Positions 59,986 through 64,000 of a DNA stretch of 64,000 nucleotides are shown here, piece after piece (positions within the stretch are counted from its first letter, which is position 1; every line of letters begins with the position of its first letter). Below the pieces are notes generated by a model. It was given only the letters and a program-made list of their open reading frames with translations, was not told the DNA's origin and made no database searches. Location of the stretch: positions 62,001 to 126,000 of the forward strand of contig FCNR01000025.1 of the NCBI GenBank assembly GCA_900016875.1, in the 5' to 3' direction. The translations under genes and the position numbers were made by a program. The stretch comes from Eubacteriaceae bacterium CHKCI004 (GTDB taxonomy: Bacteria; Bacillota; Clostridia; Lachnospirales; Lachnospiraceae).

Positions 59986-61354
59986 CATCGGGATGCCAAA
60001 AGGCGGCGGAGCCGCTCACTTGAAAAATGCCATTGTCTATATCATGAACCCGGATAAGACAGAAAACGATGTGTGGATCGGCGGCAATGCTGGGAACACG
60101 CCGAGGGAAGTATACCAGACGATGTTGGATACAAAAAGAGAGTGGGGAAAAGAAGGCGGGCGCCAGGGATATCACTTTGTCATCTCCTTTCCACCGGGGG
60201 AAGCAACGGTACAACAAGCCTATGCGGTCATCCGTGACTTTTGCGAAGAATATCTGGGGGAAAATTATGATTACGTATTTGCTGTGCATACAGACCAGGC
60301 CCATATGCACGGTCATGTCATTTTTAATTCTGTGAACCGGATGAGCGGATATAAGTATCGTTATGAGAAAGGCGACTGGGAAACATGCATCCAGCCGATC
60401 ACAGACCGCATCTGTGAAAAGTATGGGCTGCCACCTCTTACTTATGAAAAGGAAGGAAAGAGGAAAGGAAAGACATATGCGGAGCATTTCGCAGAAAAAG
60501 AAGGAAGGCCGACAGAGACAAAGATCATCAAGGCAGACATGGACTATTTTATCAAGCGTGCAGTGAACTGGGAAGATTTTGTGGAACAGATGCAACGGTG
60601 TGGATACGAGATCCGGCAGAAAAAATATGTGACTTACAAAGCGCCGGGGTATGGAAACGGGCGTCGGGATTATCGGCTCGGGCCGGGATATACAAAAAAA
60701 GAGATCATCAGGAGGATTGCCCAAAAAGACAAGGAAATGCCAGGGAAGCCTTTGCTGTCCCCAAAACTTTTCCACAGATATCAGAGAGGATTGTCCCAGT
60801 ATCTTTCTCCCACTCTGTCCCCATACCAGATGAAAAAACTCCGGATTTTTTATCGGGCAGGCCGTTACTTAGAGGATAGAAATCCGTATCGCAGGGACCG
60901 GGCCGATGTCCGGAAACATGCTATCCATATCAATCAGCTTTATGAAGAATGCCGGTACATACTACAAAGCGGTATCAAAAATCCAGAAGATCTGCAGGAA
61001 CGTTTGCTGGAATTAAAAAAAGAAGAAAGCGTGTGGAAAAATCGACGCAGTACATCCGCGGCGGTCTATGACCAGGAGCTGGTGAAGAAATATCAGAAGA
61101 TGAAAAAAGAACTGGATTTCCTTCCGGCCTGGGACGACTGTTTTGAGACACTGCAGGAAGGATTGGCACAGCTGGAGCAGGAAATGCCGGAAAATTTTTT
61201 CACCGATTTTGCAAAAGAAAAAGAAAAGATCGATGCCAGCCTGCGGGACATCCGTAAAGAGAAAAGGCTGGTACAACGGATGCTGCAGGAAGGAGAGCAA
61301 AAGGAAAAAGAGAAAAAAACAGAGAAAGGGGTGGAGCATGGGCCAAAGAGGTAA
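59963..61354 (+). CDS. MOBP-type relaxase (relaxase/mobilisation nuclease domain)
   Basis: The 463-residue protein has an N-terminal relaxase domain with the metal-binding motif HTDQAHMHGHVIFN (histidines near residues 110, 115 and 117) and an N-terminal region containing NAIVYIMN, where the catalytic tyrosine is expected (Y26). The C-terminal half is helical and basic with a coiled coil. It nicks oriT and pilots the strand into the recipient. It shares an operon with mobC, and the oriT-like region lies 1 kb upstream. Confidence 0.9.
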   Translation: MAITKLSNIGMPKGGGAAHLKNAIVYIMNPDKTENDVWIGGNAGNTPREVYQTMLDTKREWGKEGGRQGYHFVISFPPGEATVQQAYAVIRDFCEEYLGENYDYVFAVHTDQAHMHGHVIFNSVNRMSGYKYRYEKGDWETCIQPITDRICEKYGLPPLTYEKEGKRKGKTYAEHFAEKEGRPTETKIIKADMDYFIKRAVNWEDFVEQMQRCGYEIRQKKYVTYKAPGYGNGRRDYRLGPGYTKKEIIRRIAQKDKEMPGKPLLSPKLFHRYQRGLSQYLSPTLSPYQMKKLRIFYRAGRYLEDRNPYRRDRADVRKHAIHINQLYEECRYILQSGIKNPEDLQERLLELKKEESVWKNRRSTSAAVYDQELVKKYQKMKKELDFLPAWDDCFETLQEGLAQLEQEMPENFFTDFAKEKEKIDASLRDIRKEKRLVQRMLQEGEQKEKEKKTEKGVEHGPKR

Positions 61355-61405
61355 TGTCTGTACGGGAAAGAAAGTACAGGCATTTCTTTTTGGAAAAAAC
61401 AAAAG

Positions 61406-62215
61406 ATGGATAATATTTCCGCAATACGCCAGCACCAGGCGGTGATGGCCTGGGCAGACTGTGCAAAAGAAATCCAGCAGTTTATCGAAAAGATACCAGA
61501 CGGGCTACTGTGCGAACTGTTTTATCTCTGTGCGTTGGATGGGATGAAACTGGATGAATTGCAGAGGCTTGATGCCCTGCCGGCAAAAGACCGGACGGAA
61601 AAAGCAGTCATGATCTGGAAAGAACGCCAGATATTTTTACAGAAAATCTATGGAAATGATCCAGACAGGGAGAGACATAAGGAAGAATTGCACCGGGAAA
61701 CAAAGCAGATGTTCGCCAACAGTGAAAAGATATGGAAAAAGTTAGAGGAGGGTATGGCAGAAACACTGGCTATACAGAAATCTTTACTGGAAGGGCAAAA
61801 AGTGACCAGTGAGACGGCTCTTAATGGAAAGGGAAAACAGATCCAGGAGAAAGAGGAGAAAATACAGGAGCTAGAAGGGCAGATATTCTCTTTGCAAGAA
61901 CAGTGTGACCGGCTGCAGAAAGAAAACCAGCAGATCAAGGAAAATGTGAAAAAAAGGGATGCCCGGCCAAAGGGCTTCCGGGGCATATGCTGGAAGGTCC
62001 GGAGAAAAGCAAAGGCAGATGCTTTTATTGCGGCGTATCTGGAGAATAAGGAATACAGCAGGGAACAGAAGGAATATCTGCTGCAGTGTCTGGAAAGTGG
62101 GGACAGTCTCCGAGAGATCAAGACATTTGCTTCTCCGGGACTTACTATCCCCATGATGGAACGACTCCGGAATCTTAACAGGAAACCATCCGCTGGCCAA
62201 AGGAAGGAGGAATGA
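61406..62215 (+). CDS. coiled-coil protein downstream of the relaxase
   Basis: The 269-residue protein has a globular N-terminus (AIRQHQAVMAWADCAKEIQQ), a coiled coil (about residues 95-190, for example KIQELEGQIFSLQEQCDRLQ), and a helical C-terminus with YLENKEYSREQKEYLLQCLE and REIKTFASPGLTIPMMERL. Similar genes follow relaxases in related ICEs. No function known. It ends 1 bp before the ArdC-like gene. Confidence 0.5.
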   Translation: MDNISAIRQHQAVMAWADCAKEIQQFIEKIPDGLLCELFYLCALDGMKLDELQRLDALPAKDRTEKAVMIWKERQIFLQKIYGNDPDRERHKEELHRETKQMFANSEKIWKKLEEGMAETLAIQKSLLEGQKVTSETALNGKGKQIQEKEEKIQELEGQIFSLQEQCDRLQKENQQIKENVKKRDARPKGFRGICWKVRRKAKADAFIAAYLENKEYSREQKEYLLQCLESGDSLREIKTFASPGLTIPMMERLRNLNRKPSAGQRKEE

Positions 62216-62216
62216 C

Positions 62217-63284
62217 GTGGGAAGACCGATGGAACCGCAGCCGGTACGGCCCCTCCTCTTTACTTCCCGTGATCCGTCTGACAAGATGAAAGAACTGACA
62301 GACCGTCTGGAACAGGGGATCCGGGATGTATTCCAAAGCAGGCAGTATCAGGAGTACCTGCAGGTCATGGCCAAGTTTTATGATTACAGTTTCAACAACG
62401 TGCTCCTGATCGCCATGCAGAAACCGGATGCCTCCCTGGTTGCCGGATATGCAGCCTGGCAGAAACAGTTTGGACGGTATGTGAAAAAAGGAGAAAAAGG
62501 AATCAAGATCCTGGCGCCGATGTTCCGAAAAACGAAAAAAGAGGAGGGAAGCAGAGAGACAGTAGAGCTTGCGGCAGAGCAGCCGGGGGAAGAAGAAAAG
62601 ACAGAAAAGATCCTCACGGGTTTTAAAGTGGTATCTGTTTTTGATATTTCCCAGACAGAAGGGAAGGAACTTCCCACATATGGTGTTCCTATGCTGCAGG
62701 GAGATGTGGAAGGATATGCGGAATTTTTTCAGGCAGCCAGGGAGATATCGCCGGTTCCGGTATCCTTTGAGACCATACAAGGGGAAGCCCATGGGTATTA
62801 CCATCAGATAGAAAAGCGGATCGCTGTGGCAGAAGGGATGAGTGAACTGCAGAATGTAAAGACCCTCCTCCACGAAATTGCCCACGCAAAACTGCATGTC
62901 ATGGACCCGGATGCCCCAAAAGGGCAGGAGACATTGGACCGGCATACAAAGGAAGTCCAGGCGGAGAGTGTCGCTTACGTGGTCTGCCAGCATTATGGCC
63001 TGGACACCTCGGAATATTCGTTTGCGTATGTGGCGGGATGGAGTTCGGGCAAGGAACTGCCAGAGCTGCGCTCTTCCCTGGAAATAATCCGGAGTACAGC
63101 CAGGGAAATGATCACAGGGATCGATATTCGGCTGCCGTTATTACGAGCACAGAAAAAGCAAGAAAGGAAGAATGAAAATGAAAGAGTATATCACAGAAAC
63201 ACAGGATATCAGAAAATGGGAAAAAAGACAGAGGGAAAGGATGTCCGCGTATCAGGCGAGGATAAAAGGATGCACAAACGGTGA
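62217..63284 (+). CDS. ardC: ArdC-like antirestriction protein with ssDNA-binding and metalloprotease domains
   Basis: The 355-residue protein has an N-terminal ArdC_N-like domain (about residues 10-110: YQEYLQVMAKFYDYSFNNVLLIAMQKPDASLVAGYAAW, VKKGEKGIKILAPMF) and a zinc metalloprotease-like domain with LLHEIAHAKL near residue 220. ArdC of conjugative plasmids binds single-stranded DNA and protects incoming DNA from restriction. It starts at GTG 62217, 6 nt after AGGAGG; ATG 62229 is an alternative. The element thus codes for both restriction and antirestriction. Confidence 0.85.
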   Translation: MGRPMEPQPVRPLLFTSRDPSDKMKELTDRLEQGIRDVFQSRQYQEYLQVMAKFYDYSFNNVLLIAMQKPDASLVAGYAAWQKQFGRYVKKGEKGIKILAPMFRKTKKEEGSRETVELAAEQPGEEEKTEKILTGFKVVSVFDISQTEGKELPTYGVPMLQGDVEGYAEFFQAAREISPVPVSFETIQGEAHGYYHQIEKRIAVAEGMSELQNVKTLLHEIAHAKLHVMDPDAPKGQETLDRHTKEVQAESVAYVVCQHYGLDTSEYSFAYVAGWSSGKELPELRSSLEIIRSTAREMITGIDIRLPLLRAQKKQERKNENERVYHRNTGYQKMGKKTEGKDVRVSGEDKRMHKR

Positions 63285-63315
63285 GAAAAAAACAGAAGGA
63301 GGAAAGAAGGCATGA
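63178..63315 (+). CDS. small 45-residue protein between ArdC-like and DUF5688-like genes
   Basis: An ATG at 63178 (with AAAGGAAG about 9 nt upstream) opens a frame within the end of the ArdC gene that reads MKEYITETQDIRKWEKRQRE and stops at 63315, overlapping the next start (ATGA). It is short, basic and helical. It fits the overlapping operon style but has no recognised family. Confidence 0.4.
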   Translation: MKEYITETQDIRKWEKRQRERMSAYQARIKGCTNGEKKTEGGKKA

Positions 63316-64000
63316 TGGATAAGAACGAATTTTTTAATTATATGAGAGAACATATCCGTACCTATCTCCCGGCAGAGTATGCCGATGCAAGGATCACGAC
63401 AGAAGAAACGGTAAAGCATAATGATGTGCATCTGACAGCGCTGCTGATCCGGCAGGAAGGGGTATCCATCGTACCGAGCATCTATATGGATGACCTATTT
63501 CGGGATTACCAGAATGGGCGGCCGGTAGAAGATTGTCTGGAAGCAGTCGCACAGCTGCGGGTCCGGGAAGAACATAACATACGGGTACATATGGATATGA
63601 TCAAAGGCATCATGGATTATGACAATATAAAAGACCGCCTGCAGCTGCGGGTCTGTGATTATGAGGATAACAAAGAACGGTTACAGGGGACGGTCTATGA
63701 AAGACAGGGAGATCTTGCCCTGACGTGCCATGTGCTTTTGGAAAGCAGCCAGGAGATGGAGGCAGGATTCCGGGTGATGGAAAGCATGCTGGAACAGTGG
63801 GGCGTAGACCGTGATACCGTTTACCAGGATGCCCTGGCAGCCGATGCAAAAAGAGGACCGGTCCTTCACAACATGGATGATGCACTGGGGATCGTCCTGT
63901 ACGGCAGCTCAAATAAAGAAAATCTGCTGAAAAGGGAAGGAACATTGGATATGGAAGGATGGAACCTGCCGTTATTTGTCTTGACCAGCCAGTCAGGGAA
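63312..64000 (+). CDS. DUF5688 family protein, 3' end outside the window
   Basis: The frame is open from the ATG at 63312 (after GGAGGAAAGAAGG) to the window end, 229 codons. It begins MMDKNEFFNYMREHIRTYLP and has VHLTALLIRQEGVSIVPSIYMDDLFRDYQNG, the pattern of DUF5688 proteins common in Lachnospiraceae conjugative elements. Later segments read YERQGDLALTCHVL and NLPLFVLTSQSG. Function unknown. Its start overlaps the small upstream frame by 4 nt. Confidence 0.75.
   Translation, partial: MMDKNEFFNYMREHIRTYLPAEYADARITTEETVKHNDVHLTALLIRQEGVSIVPSIYMDDLFRDYQNGRPVEDCLEAVAQLRVREEHNIRVHMDMIKGIMDYDNIKDRLQLRVCDYEDNKERLQGTVYERQGDLALTCHVLLESSQEMEAGFRVMESMLEQWGVDRDTVYQDALAADAKRGPVLHNMDDALGIVLYGSSNKENLLKREGTLDMEGWNLPLFVLTSQSG

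Overview
The window looks like a chromosome segment of a gut-type Clostridia (Lachnospiraceae-like) bacterium. It carries most of one end of a large integrative and conjugative element (ICE). The host assignment rests on the core gene set and order (pnp, nrdR, comM, dprA, topA, codY, rpsB, tsf), strong AGGAGG ribosome sites, Gram-positive sortase and adhesin genes, and Firmicute-type mobilisation genes. No rRNA, tRNA or CRISPR array was seen.

Region 1 (1-17.1 kb) is chromosomal core. It starts with a small catabolic cluster: a beta-hydroxyacid dehydrogenase cut by the window edge, a DUF1537 four-carbon acid sugar kinase and a metal-dependent cyclase/hydrolase. A convergent GntR/FCD regulator follows. 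Then come pnp, nrdR, the competence-linked pair comM-dprA, topA, codY, a lone DUF262 protein, and rpsB-tsf. Several starts are corrected here from ribosome-site and promoter evidence (pnp, dprA, codY, rpsB, tsf).

Region 2 (about 17.15-22.4 kb) is the ICE maintenance module: a short DUF3970-like gene, parA, parB, a RepA_N-type replication initiator with iteron-like repeats inside its coding sequence, a sigma-region-4-like protein, a class B sortase and a single-strand binding protein.

Region 3 (about 22.4-35.4 kb) is a cargo insert. It holds two related IS3/IS150-group elements. Between them lie an AbiTii-type protein, a small membrane protein in an overlapping frame, a coiled-coil membrane protein, and a regulated type I restriction-modification operon (regulator-hsdM-hsdS-hsdR). 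The HsdR has an unusual C-terminal extension. Beyond the second IS the sortase-ssb pair appears again, with the sortase broken, so the cargo is bracketed by duplicated backbone.

Region 4 (36.5-42.1 kb) has two small HTH regulators, a BlaI/MecI-like regulator split from its ribosome site by a complete IS66 element with an 8-bp target duplication, a perfect 36-bp palindrome and a lysine-rich secreted Ig-like protein. Region 5 (42.2-49.1 kb) encodes a 2053-residue surface adhesin with DUF11-like repeats and a second, small wall-anchored protein. The adhesin gene changes base composition sharply near 45.3 kb and contains an exact-length 864-bp tandem duplication.

Region 6 (49.2-64 kb) is the conjugation module. 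It encodes coiled-coil and membrane proteins, VirB2-, VirB6-, VirB3 (PrgI)- and VirB4-like components and a CHAP-domain wall hydrolase. An oriT-like region with a helically phased GGTA/TACC array follows. Next are a candidate oriT-binding protein, MobC, a MOBP-type relaxase, an ArdC-like antirestriction protein and the start of a DUF5688-like gene cut by the window end. No integrase or coupling protein (VirD4/TcpA) is visible; they presumably lie beyond 64 kb.
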